A DNA stretch of 64,000 nt, from positions 1,116,001-1,180,000 of the forward strand of contig BQMF02000062.1 in NCBI GenBank assembly GCA_027922465.2, read 5' to 3'. This document shows, piece by piece, positions 12,985 through 24,026 of the stretch (within the stretch, counting starts at the first letter, position 1; every line of letters starts with the position of its first letter). The DNA comes from Turritopsis dohrnii (Eukaryota; Cnidaria; Hydrozoa; Anthoathecata; Oceaniidae). The translations under genes and the position numbers were made by a program. The notes under the pieces were generated by a model that was not told where the DNA came from, searched no databases, and saw nothing but the letters and a program-made list of their open reading frames with translations.

Positions 12985-13621
12985 GCTGATTAATGGGCAG
13001 GAGAAGAACACTAATCTTGCGTTTGGCTTTTTGTATGTCAAATATATGTGAAGAATTACTTTAGTAATTAGTAACGCTTAGTACTTTTAATGTTATAACA
13101 TTTTTCTGATACCCGGGAGAGGCGCTTAAAAGAGAGGAGTGATTAAATACCTTAAAGGCACAAAACATCGCGTACATTAAAAGTCGCGAGACGCAATTTT
13201 TCAGAAAAATGTTTGTACGCATAAAATCCTGTAAATATAGGAATTGAAGCAATATAGAGAAATTTTCCTCTAAGGACATCATTTTCATTAGGAATGTACC
13301 CTCTTTCTGCATTTTTGGACTGAAACAAGGAGGGCTGGCAATTGTATAAGGGTTCACTTCCGGAAACGAGGAAAAATATCTGGAAATTCACGAATCCTAA
13401 AACAGAAAAATATCGCGTACACAAACTGAATTCGCTCGCGTCTTTTTGTGCTCGCGATTTTTAGTGCCTTTATGGTAATAATTTTCGTATCTAAGGGAGC
13501 GCTTATTACAGTAAATACGGTATTCTGAAACCATTGAAATTAACCCAATGCGATTTTCAAGAGGATATTTAAGGGCTCAGCGTACCTTTTACTCACATAT
13601 GCATTGCATAACTTTTTCCGT

Positions 13622-14089
13622 TACACGCTTTTTTTATAAGAACCAGTAAAATCTGACCTGAGGCTGGCTGTTCTTATTTTTTGAGCCCTTTTCAGCCTGA
13701 ATTGTTCTTATTTTGTTCTTAGCTTTAAGAACACAGTTTCAAATTTCAGCCTCATTTTGTTCTTATTTATGGAACTTCCAGTAAAATTAAAATAAATCTT
13801 TTTAAAAACAACTGTTTAAAAGCATGGTTGCTGTTCAGTAATGACCCGATATGAGTATGCAAGGTGAAAAAAACAACAACTTCTAAACCATTTGACAGTG
13901 AGAGAATTCACATCATGAGTTGTTCCTATCATGAATTGTTCTTATTTTATAAGAAAATTCAGGCTTAGGTTGTTCTTAATTTTTGAAACATTAATTTGAG
14001 CCTCGGGTTGTTCTTATTTTGTTCTTATTTTTTGGCCAAATCTGAGGCTCGTGTTCTTATAAAATTGTTCTTATAAAAAAAAGCGTGTA
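13622..14089. mobile_element. TA-flanked element rich in GTTCTTAT motifs
   Basis: The TIR CACGCTTTTTTTATAAGAAC is mirrored by GTTCTTATAAAAAAAAGCGTG. TA lies at both borders. The interior is dominated by repeats of TGTTCTTATTTT and GAGGCT words in both orientations. A degraded relative seems present near 16340-16395 (GGCTCACATTTGGCC and AGCCTGAGCC). Confidence 0.65.
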
Positions 14090-14465
14090 TTTCTTTTTAC
14101 TAGTTACATTTTAAGTAAAAGTATTTTTTGAATTCATGTAGAACAATAAATTTTCTTTCCAACGGTGTATAAAATGATATTACATAAATAATAAGGAAGA
14201 AATTAGTCTGTAAAAACGACGAAAAATACGGACTCTCATGTGCTTCTTTGAGCTCTAAGTCCCGAAGAAAAAGGTTTTTTGAATACTTTTTTGGTTGTAT
14301 CGATTCCTCACAATCAGTGGAAACAAAGTGTGCCCGCGAATCTCAATTAATGGTTTTGTTCAGGAGAAAAACAGTTTTTCGTTTTTTTCATACTTTGCGC
14401 AATTTCTCATCGCATACACGACGATATGACATCCTTTAATAAATTCAGAAAGAGAGCTGCCGATT

Positions 14466-14832
14466 TAAAGCCGGATCTCCACTAGACGAAAAAGTTCGCG
14501 CGAAGCGATTTTTTTTCGCGACGAAAAAATCGTCTAGTGGAGATCACTCTTAAAATGAAAAAGAATATTAATATCAACAGTATTAATATCAACAGAAGTG
14601 TGTCCTTCCATATGGTCACCTATCTTGAAACTGGTTATGTTGGAAATTACTGCAATGCCATTGGTTTAGAATTTGACGATCGTCGTTCGCATGACGAAAA
14701 GTTAAAATCATTTCTACTTTTCGTCGAGAGAATATCTTCGCCGCGACGATCAGTTTTACTCTTCTGCGCATGTGTCGTCGCGAAAATTTAAGACGATCGT
14801 CTTAAAAATCGTCTAGTGGAGATCCGGCTTAA
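14466..14832. mobile_element. PIF/Harbinger-like MITE, copy 1
   Basis: The TIR AGCCGGATCTCCACTAGACG (14469) is mirrored by CGTCTAGTGGAGATCCGGCT (ending 14829). It has a 3-bp TAA target duplication. An internal inverted copy of the end (CGTCTAGTGGAGATC at about 14531) makes the left part a hairpin by itself. The termini and the GTTCGCGCGAAGCG interior resemble the element at 56858-57261. Confidence 0.75.
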
Positions 14833-15034
14833 TTAAACGTTTTTATGACAAATTGGATTAGAGGTTGTCATAACTTAAAAATGTTAAATAACGAAAAATG
14901 CCCATAACTTTCTCAAAAAGCAATATTTTTCGCTATAAATTTAAATTTCGTGTAATAATAACCTAATGATTACATCTGTCAAAAAAAAAATTGAAAAAAA
15001 ATTTTGAATTTTGAAACGTACGCTTAGCCCTTAA

Positions 15035-15336
15035 GAGGATGATTTTTAAGTGGAGGTCGGCCTCTCAATGAATAATAAAAAGTAATAAAAACGAGGCCAT
15101 CTAGTCTGAAGAATTCAATGCAATGATGAAATGTATTATTATCTTAAATAGAAATAACAGATCTGTACAACCTAATGAGGATCGACTGCAATCTAATAGC
15201 TCCATACATTCTAGTCAATGCTTTCACGAACGCCACACAAAATTGACAACATTGAACATAAACATTAACTAGGGCGTGAATCCTTTAATGTTGTATCACT
15301 GACGGCGATCATCCGAACTCACCCGAAGCCAACATT
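15035..15336. other. Short intergenic stretch 3' of EXOSC1
   Basis: No frame, repeat or domain seen. It should contain the EXOSC1 3'UTR, because that gene reads leftward. Confidence 0.4.
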
Positions 15337-15912
15337 TTAGACTTCTTTCACTTTTACTTTGGCTACTTTCCTTCGCTCTTTTTGTCCGCTCTTCGTACAT
15401 TGCATTTCACACCAACTAATAGGTATCATTGGTTGTCCGGACTCACTGAGTGCGTATATAACACCAAGTTCGTTTTCTGCTGTGGAGAGGTAATAGGATT
15501 GGGAGTCTCCAAGTGATAGGACTCGGGTCAGTACTATATCACCAGGACGAAAAGATTCGTACATCACCACTTTGTCTTTCTCGGTAGCACGTACATCTTC
15601 CTTGCGAATAATCCCTTTGAAAGTTCCTTTTAGCGAGATACCATTGACACTCAATATAAGGACTTTGCAAAATCTCGGATTATTACTTACAACTTTACAT
15701 AGAGTAACTGAATTCACATCTGGCACTATATTTTCAAGTTTGTTTCGAGAAACTTCGACGATCACTTGATCCCCAGTGCTCTGTATTGTCTTCTTTCCGC
15801 AAAGTTTTGAATATATGAAACCATTTTTTATGTAAGTTCCTCTGCCGGCCTTAAAAGTTGATGTACTTCCCAATCTGTCTCCTGGCACTGTCATAACATC
15901 ATCACTCTCCAT
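15337..15912 (-). CDS. EXOSC1: Exosome complex component CSL4
   Basis: A single coding exon of 191 residues, against 195 in human EXOSC1. It starts at MESDDVMTVPGDR, matching the family's N-terminal PGERL-type motif. The frame stays open further upstream, but that part is hydrophobic junk beyond a splice-acceptor-like TTATAG two bases before this ATG. The central S1-like RNA-binding domain contains the very conserved IRKEDVRATEKDKV, followed by SFRPGDIVL and TAENELGV. The C-terminal zinc-ribbon-like part has WCEMQC, although the family often shows only a partial set of metal ligands. CSL4 caps the nine-subunit RNA exosome that processes and degrades RNA in nucleus and cytoplasm. No coding intron is seen, unlike vertebrate orthologues. 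Confidence 0.95.
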   Translation of the reverse strand: MESDDVMTVPGDRLGSTSTFKAGRGTYIKNGFIYSKLCGKKTIQSTGDQVIVEVSRNKLENIVPDVNSVTLCKVVSNNPRFCKVLILSVNGISLKGTFKGIIRKEDVRATEKDKVVMYESFRPGDIVLTRVLSLGDSQSYYLSTAENELGVIYALSESGQPMIPISWCEMQCTKSGQKERRKVAKVKVKEV

Positions 15913-15914
15913 TT

Positions 15915-16630
15915 CTATAACACAAAAGAACAACAAAAATATTAGTAATGAGACCAAGTTCACCAATCGAAAAAAACTGAAACATTTTTGAAACGCATCA
16001 AACACGGAACAAAGAAGTATTTTTAGTATTAAGTGGGTTTTTGGGGTCTCTGTCACATGCAAGTGTGAGAAAGACATTGATGTAAGGATTTCATAATCTT
16101 GGAAATTTTGATAACATCTGAATTATTCAGAATTAATTTGCGGTATTATTACTCATTGTCAATGAGTATTTTGGTGATTTTGTGACTTGCAATTTTTGGC
16201 CAAATTCGCAAAATCTTAGGACTCTCAAACCTTGGCTCGCAAAAATTAATCCATGCAATGCAAAAAAAAATCCCCTTATGATACACAAAGACTATTCATA
16301 ATCAAAAGGATTTTTAGAATAGTGAATTTTTTATAAGAAGACAAGGCTCACATTTGGCCAAAAAATAATAAACTAAAAACAGCCTGAGCCCAAATTTTCA
16401 AGATTATGAATTCTCTCACAAGCTGTTAATAAAATGTGCAAAATATGATGAGGCAACTTACAGCTTGCTTAAAAACTTACACATTCGCTCATTATACCAA
16501 ACAGCAACCATTTTTAATGTTCACTTCAACGCTGGGTTACAAATTAATTCCAATCATCAAGATGGAAACAAGAACAGAACTTGTAGCAAAGTTGTTTTTA
16601 AAAAGATTTATTTTTATATTTTAATGTAAA
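15915..16630. other. Region upstream of EXOSC1
   Basis: Should hold the EXOSC1 promoter and any 5'UTR intron. At 15915-15930 the minus strand reads as a pyrimidine tract and AG. The rest is AT-rich with degraded repeat words such as GGCCAAA and GAGCC that recall the 13622-14089 element. Confidence 0.35.
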
Positions 16631-16631
16631 G

Positions 16632-17716
16632 CGGGGTGACTTCGATCAGTTTGGTGACTTCAATCAGTGAAAATAAACTGTTAAAACTCTAACGTTAAAG
16701 TGCATTTTTCACATTTTTTAATATTTTCATTTAGATTTTTATTGTGAAATATCATCAGAATCATCTTCAAGTGGAATGATCAATTTCTTCCAAAATTAAT
16801 GAGGAAAAACATCAAAATTTCACTGCTCAGATTGGTCATCCCTCTACCCCATATTCAAGAGCCTAGCCTGGACATTTTTGGTTCATATGTGAAGTATAGA
16901 GGCTGAATGTAAAGAAAATTATACATGTCTCATAAAATTCGGTTCTTGACAGTCATATTCTGTTTTTTCTTTTCCTTGTTCCTTTATCGATAATATTCAA
17001 ATGTTTTGTATCGGCAATTAATTACATGTTTGCAAGAACTTTGTGGAAAGTCGTCGTATCTCATGGGAGATTTAATGACTTATATACCAAAGAAATTTTA
17101 ATAAGTGTGCCCTTTCCCCATGATGATAGTTCTCAAAAGAATTGCCAATTAAGATAAAAGAGATGCTAAGAACGTGCAAGCATTGATTAAATTATTCGTT
17201 CTTACCATACCAAATTAAATCGAAAGGCTCATATTTTTTATTAAAAAGTTGCTCAATTTTCGTTCATTTCTGAATATTTTATTGCAATGCCTCAAGTTTA
17301 CAAGAAACGACGAGACTCTAAGCCATATCTGACTGCCTATAGCAAAAAAAACATGGAAAAAGCAGTTTTGAAATTTTCATTCCAACATTCTGTATTTGCG
17401 ATTGTGTATAATATATATAAACAGAACTTTTGTTATTAATAAAAATCTCTTCTAACAATGAGTTTTGTGCGAATGTTAATTTCACTTGAGATTCAATGAA
17501 ATTTCAATGTTAATCTCGTTTGGTTAACGAGGGTCGCACATGTGTGATATATTTTTTTCTACCAATATTTGCTGATCTTTTGCGGTCAAACATTTATCCC
17601 GGATGAAAAATGGTGGTTGGTTTATATTGTAATAATAGTGCTTTAAAGACATTTCCAAATATCATTATAAATAATTTGGCGCTTATTCTCGCAAAGCTGA
17701 TTGAAGTAGTCACCCC
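16632..17716. mobile_element. TIR element ending GGGGTGACTTC
   Basis: GGGGTGACTTCGATCAG at the left is mirrored by CTGATTGAAGTAGTCACCCC at the right, with a few mismatches. A second internal copy of the end (GGTGACTTCAATCAG) follows the left terminus. No clear target duplication is visible and there is no coding frame. Confidence 0.5.
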
Positions 17717-18439
17717 ATCATCAATATTGTTGTTTTCTTGGAAAGATCAGCATTAGCTATATTTCTTTGGAATTACAAGATTAAATAATGTAAAAGTTTG
17801 CAATGAAATAGAAGACATATATATATAAGGTAATGATTCCAAAGTTTCAGGTTGCAGAGACGGCGCCACGAAATTGAATTTGGGGGGGCTTAACATTCGG
17901 TATAGTGACGTAGGAGGACCCACCATGGTTGGGTGCGACGCGAAGAAAATTTTGAAATTGCACCCTCTTGAACGTCTAAAAACGCATTCCCCAGACTTAT
18001 TCAAATAAATATAAAGACACTTTATTTAATTATATGGAAGAGATTTTTGCACCAGATAAGGGTTATGATACGGTGACAAGTGCAATATGGCAAATGTTTT
18101 TTAGTTATATATTTTAGTCACTAGTCTCATTTATAAAACAACCAATGGAAACGACAGAAATATACCTCGAGGTTGTGCGGTGATAACTAATTTAACAAGT
18201 ACAAGTACAAATTTCACTATGACATAAAATCCGGCAAATTACTTTATTACTCGATGGCAAAAGAGCACAAAATAAAATAACAACGTCAAAAATACTTACG
18301 TTTTTATTAATAGACCTGAAAACGAGGTGAAGTTCGATAAAGAAATATTCAGAAGAGGTCTATTCACTTGCTTTTTCGATTAACACTGTATATATTGAAC
18401 ATATTGATGTTACACAACACTTCTAACGCTACTTCCCTT

Positions 18440-18725
18440 ATCAAAATACAGTATACATCATGTATACTTTTTCTGTACTTTAAGTATACTACAAAGTATA
18501 ATAGGAGTATGGAAGAAAGTATACACGATGTATACTTTCGATGTACTTCAAATATACTTTAGGAGCATACTTGAAGTAGCATGTATTTTGGACATTTTCA
18601 TGTATACATAAAGCATACTTCATTGAGAATATATACTTCATGTATACTTCTTTAATTGAAAACTCAGATGTAGAAATGATGTATGTATACTTTTGCTGAA
18701 GTATACTTTGGGTGAAGTATGTAAG
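18440..18725. repeat. Cluster of GTATACTT-type short repeats (left)
   Basis: Many variants of the palindromic word AAGTATACTT, often with CATGTATACTT, are packed into about 280 bp. They are irregularly spaced, so this is not a simple tandem array. It lies inside the hAT-like element and is echoed at 19800-20110. Confidence 0.75.
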
Positions 18726-18831
18726 AAGTTTAGTGACATGAAGTAACTCAGAAGCATCAAAATCAATGCTGTGAATGATAAAAATTGTTAATTTCAAAAA
18801 TATATACCTTATTAAAATATATATTTTGACC

Positions 18832-18945
18832 TTCTAGGATCCTGACACGATCTTATAGGATTCATAACAGGATCCTATGTAGGATCCTATTTAAGGTCTT
18901 ACAGGATCTTACAGGATCCTGCACAGGATCCTGTAAGATCTTACA
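18832..18945. repeat. Cluster of AGGATCCTG-type short repeats
   Basis: About ten variants of the palindromic word AGGATCCT or AGATCTTA occur in roughly 110 bp in alternating orientation, for example CTTACAGGATCCTGCACAGG. They lie between the two GTATAC clusters within the same transposon. Confidence 0.75.
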
Positions 18946-19799
18946 TAGAATCTCCGTTTTCCGAGAGTTGATTTGAAGTGTTTTGATACAGTATGGACTT
19001 TGAGTGGAGAAAGATCTAACTTTTGCAAAGTTGTATTTAAAGAATCTTTCGGAATTTCGAAGTTTTTGTTAAGTGGCAGTGGCAGTAGTGTCTTGGTAAA
19101 TCGAGTTATCATCATCACTTTCACTACATTCAATCACTGTATATATTAAACTCCATTTTATTGCTTCTACAGAATGGACACAATTTCATAGCACAACTGT
19201 AAAACCTTTAGCACATTATAAACTTAACCACACTGATGGTAACTTCTGGAAGACTATCTAAATTACAGTTATAATTATTATAAAAATTCAAGTTCAAATT
19301 TCAACATACCTCTAGATCCGCCACTGTCTATGTAAAAACTATTTCTCCTTGTCTTTGTCAACAAGTGACTAGGACTATCATTAGCAATTCCAACTGTGCA
19401 TGAAGATGTCATCATGTAATCAGAGCAAATTAATCTAATAGTTTACTTTACACAAACTTTTTCATAAAACACTTATATTATAAACTCTATTATAAATCTG
19501 TATAAAATTCTATACTATTCTTTTTAATTAACTAGGGAATTAATTCCTGGGAGTATTCTAATTTTAGAATTCTTATTCATGTGAAATTGATACACATGGG
19601 ATTTGAAGTTCCAATATAAAAAAACACTGTTATAATAAAAACAGTCATAAAATTATTAATAATATCAGATAGTTTTTCTAATAAGTCACTTTCATCAACT
19701 TTAGAAATACTAGAATTGTCTTTTAAAGATTTCTCCTTACTTTTTTCTTAAAGCCTGCACAGTATATTCCTAAGCATTCATTTGTAGCATTTCTTTATT

Positions 19800-20110
19800 A
19801 ATAAGACATACTTCTAATGTACTTCAAACTTGAATTTTATTTTAGCGTGATTTTCTGTTTTTTAAAAGAACAAAATAATGTACTTCCAATGTACTTCAAT
19901 ATGCTTTTTTAATGTTCTGCTTTTCTGAAGTATAAAATCAGTATACTTCATTTATACTTCAAGAAAGAAGTATAAATGAAGTATGAATATCAAGTTATAC
20001 TTCTTCTGTACTTCCATCTCAGAAGTATAGAATAAGTATATTTCAAACCTACTTCTTCAGTTAAAAGTAGAAATGAAGTATGCTTTATGTGTACATAAAG
20101 TATACTTATG
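19800..20110. repeat. Cluster of GTATACTT-type short repeats (right)
   Basis: A second field of AAGTATAC/GTATACTT and GTACTTC words matches the left cluster at 18440-18725. Together they form an imperfect, long-range inverted or palindromic organisation inside the element. Confidence 0.65.
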
Positions 20111-20406
20111 GTACTTCAATTTTGATAAGGGTTAATATGAAATTTCCTTTGCGTAAGCATAAATTGTGTAATACAAAGACCGTGAAGACATTGTATTGCA
20201 GAAAGTGAGCTACTGAATGAATGAAAATACGCACTTGCCGAAAGTAATGAGAAAACGTTAATTATACTATTATTATCTTCTCTTTTGTGTTTTCTGCTTT
20301 GTTTGTTGTGAAAATGAAACAGTGAAAAAAATTTTTTTAACTCATCAAAAATGTGGGGGGGCTTCCGCCCCCCCCCAGCCCCCCCAGTGGCGCCGTGCCT
20401 GGGTTG

Positions 20407-21671
20407 ATGTCGTCCTTACATCAAATGTTGTACTTCATGAAACACCAAACAAAACATTATTCACAAGAGCAAAGTATGATTATAAGAAATTATAATCCAC
20501 TTCCACTTGGAAAGTAATTTATGTATAAGCTGCTTACATTTAGATCGATTATTTCGAATCCAATTTAAGATAGTTCTTCACTGATTCACCTTTTGACATG
20601 TGCCAAATTACGTTTTCGTGTTCCTTTTTACATGACGCGAATGTAAAAACAGGAAAAATTATGGCGGTACGACGAGAAAACTTTCTGTCTGTGACTTCAT
20701 CGCGAGAAAAGGAATATAGGCAAAAATTTTTTGATGATTCTCAAGAAGCTACCTACCATACCTCTGGATCTGTCGCTGTCGTCATGTACTAAAGAAAAAG
20801 ACCTGCCATCATTGTTTTTGTTTTTTGAGTAAAAAAATAAAAATAAAAAATAAATAAATAAAAAGGAATGGAAAAGAATGAACAACCAGTCAGAGGCAGG
20901 GATTTAGACTTATTGAATTCATCATCTTGATATTGCAATATGGATCTACACAATGTATGGATCCTCTAAGACTAAGATTTTTATTATGTCTCTAATCTTT
21001 CCCCTCTTTATTAATGAGGACATTTCATTTAAGCTGTGTCTGGAGACTGTTGTGTGTCAGTTGGTTTTATAAGGAGAACTTAACTCGTAAATATTCACGG
21101 CAGTTTGAAATACCTCTTTAGGCGTTACAAAGAAATGTATCCCTGAAATATAACGCCTGAAGATGCAGTTCAAATTGTTGAAAATATTTGCCGCCAGTTA
21201 CAACCCTTTTTTTAATTCACGGCGCGGGGCACGCGCGGCAAATGCGGATGTAATTGCTGTCGTAATTTGAGTAAAGCCTACTTCACGTCGGCAAAAAAAT
21301 GCCATCGCTGGAATTTTGATATTTTCAGAATTAACAACCTGTTAAACAAAACAAAGGGAAAAAAACGCGATGGTCTCTTTTTCTTTTATATACTCATTCA
21401 TTTATTTTTTTCTTTCAGTATTCAATTTTTTTTTCTTTCGTCACGTTCATTTTTTTCTCTTTATTCATTTAAATTGCTACAGCTTAAAAAGAAAGAATTT
21501 AAATTCCCTGTCGTTGTTTGCTACAGTTGTAACAGTGTCTTTTCAAATATTTTGCAATCGAGGAAGGAATGAAATCTTTGTTGGCTGGGTAAATGAGAAC
21601 TAAGCTTATACATTGCGATAAAACGAATTCCAGTTGCATTGGTTTGTTGTAGAGCTTCACCGTAGTAAACT
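20407..21671. other. Gene-poor spacer
   Basis: No gene recognised. A frame at 20598-20792 has no domain. On the minus strand, a block near 20755-20785 (GATCCAGAG followed by GTATGG) resembles one at 19303-19330 inside the hAT-like element (GATCTAGAG then GTATGT). Poly-T rich sequence occupies about 21380-21480. Confidence 0.4.
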
Positions 21672-23315
21672 CATTACAGGGTTCGAATTAGAAACAAAAA
21701 GTCGATTTGCAAAAAAGTTTGAACAGTGACTAGCCTAAAAACCCTGTCGGCCACCATGGTTGGGCGACGAAGAAAATTTTGAACTTTAGACCCTCTAAAA
21801 CAGCATCTACAGCCTCTGTTCACTATATTTTTGTTCAGTTATTTTGTAGGAAACAACGTTGAGCATTGAGATTTTAGGCTTCAAGCATGGAAATTTGTTG
21901 TGCCATGAGAAACGAATTATCGTTAATGGAACCTAAAATCGTTTCAGCAGATTTAGATTTTTGGCAACGAAGCGGTAACAACGCTAATGTTGACGAAATA
22001 AAACAAGATTGTAAAGGGAGCTGGGAACTAAGATGCTTTTTAATTTCATTGAATAACACGAAAACAAGTCCTGCTGGTACCACTTATGTTTTCATGTTCT
22101 TTCGTTAGGTGAAAAAATGAATTCATATAACGAAGGAAATTTCAAAATTACGTTAGCAACGGTGGTCGTTCTCCCTAGCAACAGCAAATTGGTGAATAAT
22201 CACTTAATATACCTAAGTTATCCTTCATTGTCAGCCATGAAAACTAATACAATAAGTTGAGCATGTTTTTGAAGAGCATCTACGTGCGTGATCAAAAGCG
22301 TATCTTAACTAGGCTCTAAGAGCGTTGTGTAGCGAGCGCTAGCACGGTGGCGTTCCTCATAATGGGAAGATTTGAGTTATGGCTAAATCACAAATATTTT
22401 TAGAGCTAAACGTTGACAAACACAAAATTTGTGATTATCTGAGGAAAAAGGAAATATGATTATGGGATCGTTACTGACATTTGAATATTGCGTTAACGAC
22501 ACAGCAACGATAACGATCGTGTCCGCCAAATTTCCATGCCTGGGCTTCAATTGTGACAATTCAACTTTCTGCCGCTATCGATTATGACTGTTTGTTTGTG
22601 GTTTGAGACAATAATTCGATAATTTCATTTATTTTTCATCTTTTCCAGTTAAATATTTAAGTCGAAAAAGAAGCACTGGAAATGAATTTGACTTCGTGTA
22701 AAATCGATCATTGAAGAGAGAAGCTAAATGAACTGTTAACTGTTTCTTCCAAGGGCCTCTTTCGCTTTTGAAAACACGGAAGGAGCGTGTAGCAAAAAGA
22801 AGCTTCTGAACATCTTATTTGTTTTTACTTTACTCCCGCGCAGATCTTTTTCTAATGTGCAATTTAATTCAGTTTCCTATTTGTTAACGGTTTTCAACGA
22901 AGCAGTAAATTCTGACTTGTTCTTTTTTTAAAAAGCTACACTGAAAAACTATTCCTTCGTTATATGATAAAGTAAAATCTAAAGAACGTGGAGAGAAATA
23001 GAATAATTATTGTTCGAAAGAACAATAAAAGGGTTTTCCCCTGTGAGGATCGTCGCGCCGAATTATTTTTGTAAACAAACGTATGTAAAATGTTCGCACC
23101 TGTTTTTAAACATGTGGAAATACTCTTTTATGTTTGTATAAGACGCTGTTTATTATGGAAATCTTTAAACATATTTAAAGGATAAGTTTATTATTTATAC
23201 TAAAGTTTAATACAGATTCACAATTTTACTACTTTTGCCAGTCATTTGATTCGCTAAAATTTCAATTGGACTCGCAAATTGCGAATTGCGATGTGCTAAT
23301 TCGAACCCTGCATTA
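21672..23315. mobile_element. hAT-like element with 15-bp perfect TIR, host of a nested copy
   Basis: CAGGGTTCGAATTAG (21677-21691) and its exact inverse CTAATTCGAACCCTG (23296-23310) are flanked by a 5-bp CATTA direct repeat on each side. Subterminal sequence ACCATGGTTGGGCGACG followed by AAGAAAATTTTGAA (21751-21790) is shared with the element at 17855-20401. Removing the nested unit leaves about 970 bp. There is no transposase. Confidence 0.85.
21877..22547. mobile_element. Nested hAT-like MITE, 661 bp
   Basis: The left end CAAGCATGGAAATTTG (21882) and right end CAAATTTCCATGCCTG (ending 22542) are inverted with one mismatch. They are flanked by GGCTT on both sides. The match can be read as 8 bp (GGCTTCAA) if the terminal CAA is not counted as part of the element. 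It sits inside the 21677-23310 element and is therefore the younger insertion. Confidence 0.8.
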
Positions 23316-24011
23316 CAAGTCAGATGTTTTTATTTCCGGTGTAGGCAATTGGCAAAAATTCAATGAATGTGAGCATAGCCAAATACACCTATCCCCTACA
23401 TCCATCATGATTTTCGATAAAATGTCACAAGGATTATCGGAAAGCGAGCGGAAGTGCACCAATTGCTCTAAGTTCTAAATACATATAGGAAAAGGAGGGG
23501 AACAATATAACAATTTTGCCTACGTGAAAAACATATTTGCTGACGTGTCCAACAAAATCATCATATCACCATAATTCTAATTAAAAGGGTTGCAGTTACA
23601 AATGTTGTCTTGGTAATATATACATCAACCATTTCATCTCCCTCTCTGTAAATATACCTTAAACATGTGAAAGTAATTTTAAATAATTTTTTGAAGCATG
23701 GTGTTAAAGGAGAATTAACGTGAAAATTAATTTGTTTTTTTTTGTGATACTTCGATAGTATTGCTTTAGAAGAACTTGTGTTTCAAATTTCAGCTCCATA
23801 GCGTTATGTTTTGCCAAGTTATAAGAAGATAAAGTTTGGTATCTTCTTGAAATTGTATGCACAAGCAAATAAAAATTTTTGATGAATTTGGATAAAGCCA
23901 TTTTATTTGTAAAAAGTTTCATTTTAGCCAAAGTTGATTTTTGACCTTAATTTTCCTTTAAAGATTTTCCCCCTTAAATTCAATGTTGTAATTTTTTTTG
24001 TTTATTCATAG
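23316..24011. other. Spacer upstream of the first Death-SEFIR gene
   Basis: AT-rich, no gene or repeat identified. An AG after a T-rich run (TTTATTCATAG, ending 24011) lies 15 bases before the start codon of the next gene. Confidence 0.4.
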
Positions 24012-24026
24012 GAACATATATAAGAG

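Larger units (their letters stand above)
13569..15034. mobile_element. TTAA-flanked TIR element with two nested insertions
   Basis: The ends GGGCTCAGCGTAC (13573) and GTACGCTTAGCCC (ending 15030) are near-perfect inverted repeats. Exact TTAA lies outside both (13569-13572 and 15031-15034). Two separate elements with their own TIRs and target duplications lie within (13622-14089 and 14466-14832). Confidence 0.75.
17850..20406. mobile_element. hAT-like non-autonomous element, 2547 bp
   Basis: The left end CAGAGACGGCGCCAC (17855) is mirrored by GTGGCGCCGTGCCTG (ending 20401), both next to long G or C runs. A perfect 5-bp direct repeat GGTTG flanks it (17850-17854 and 20402-20406). CAG...CTG ends suit hAT; 5-bp duplications are known in some hAT subgroups, while most hATs make 8 bp. 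The interior holds clusters of AGTATACTT-like and AGGATCCTG-like words and no transposase. A subterminal block at 17920-17965 is shared with the element at 21677-23310. Confidence 0.75.

Noticed and set aside
15913..16077. N-terminal extension of EXOSC1 to an upstream ATG (55 extra residues)
   Set aside because: The extension is hydrophobic, has no match in the family and crosses a good splice acceptor directly before the MESDD start.
21887..22108. Plus-strand 73-codon frame starting MEICC
   Set aside because: It begins within the TIR of the nested MITE and has no domain; its antisense is also open. Transposon sequence.
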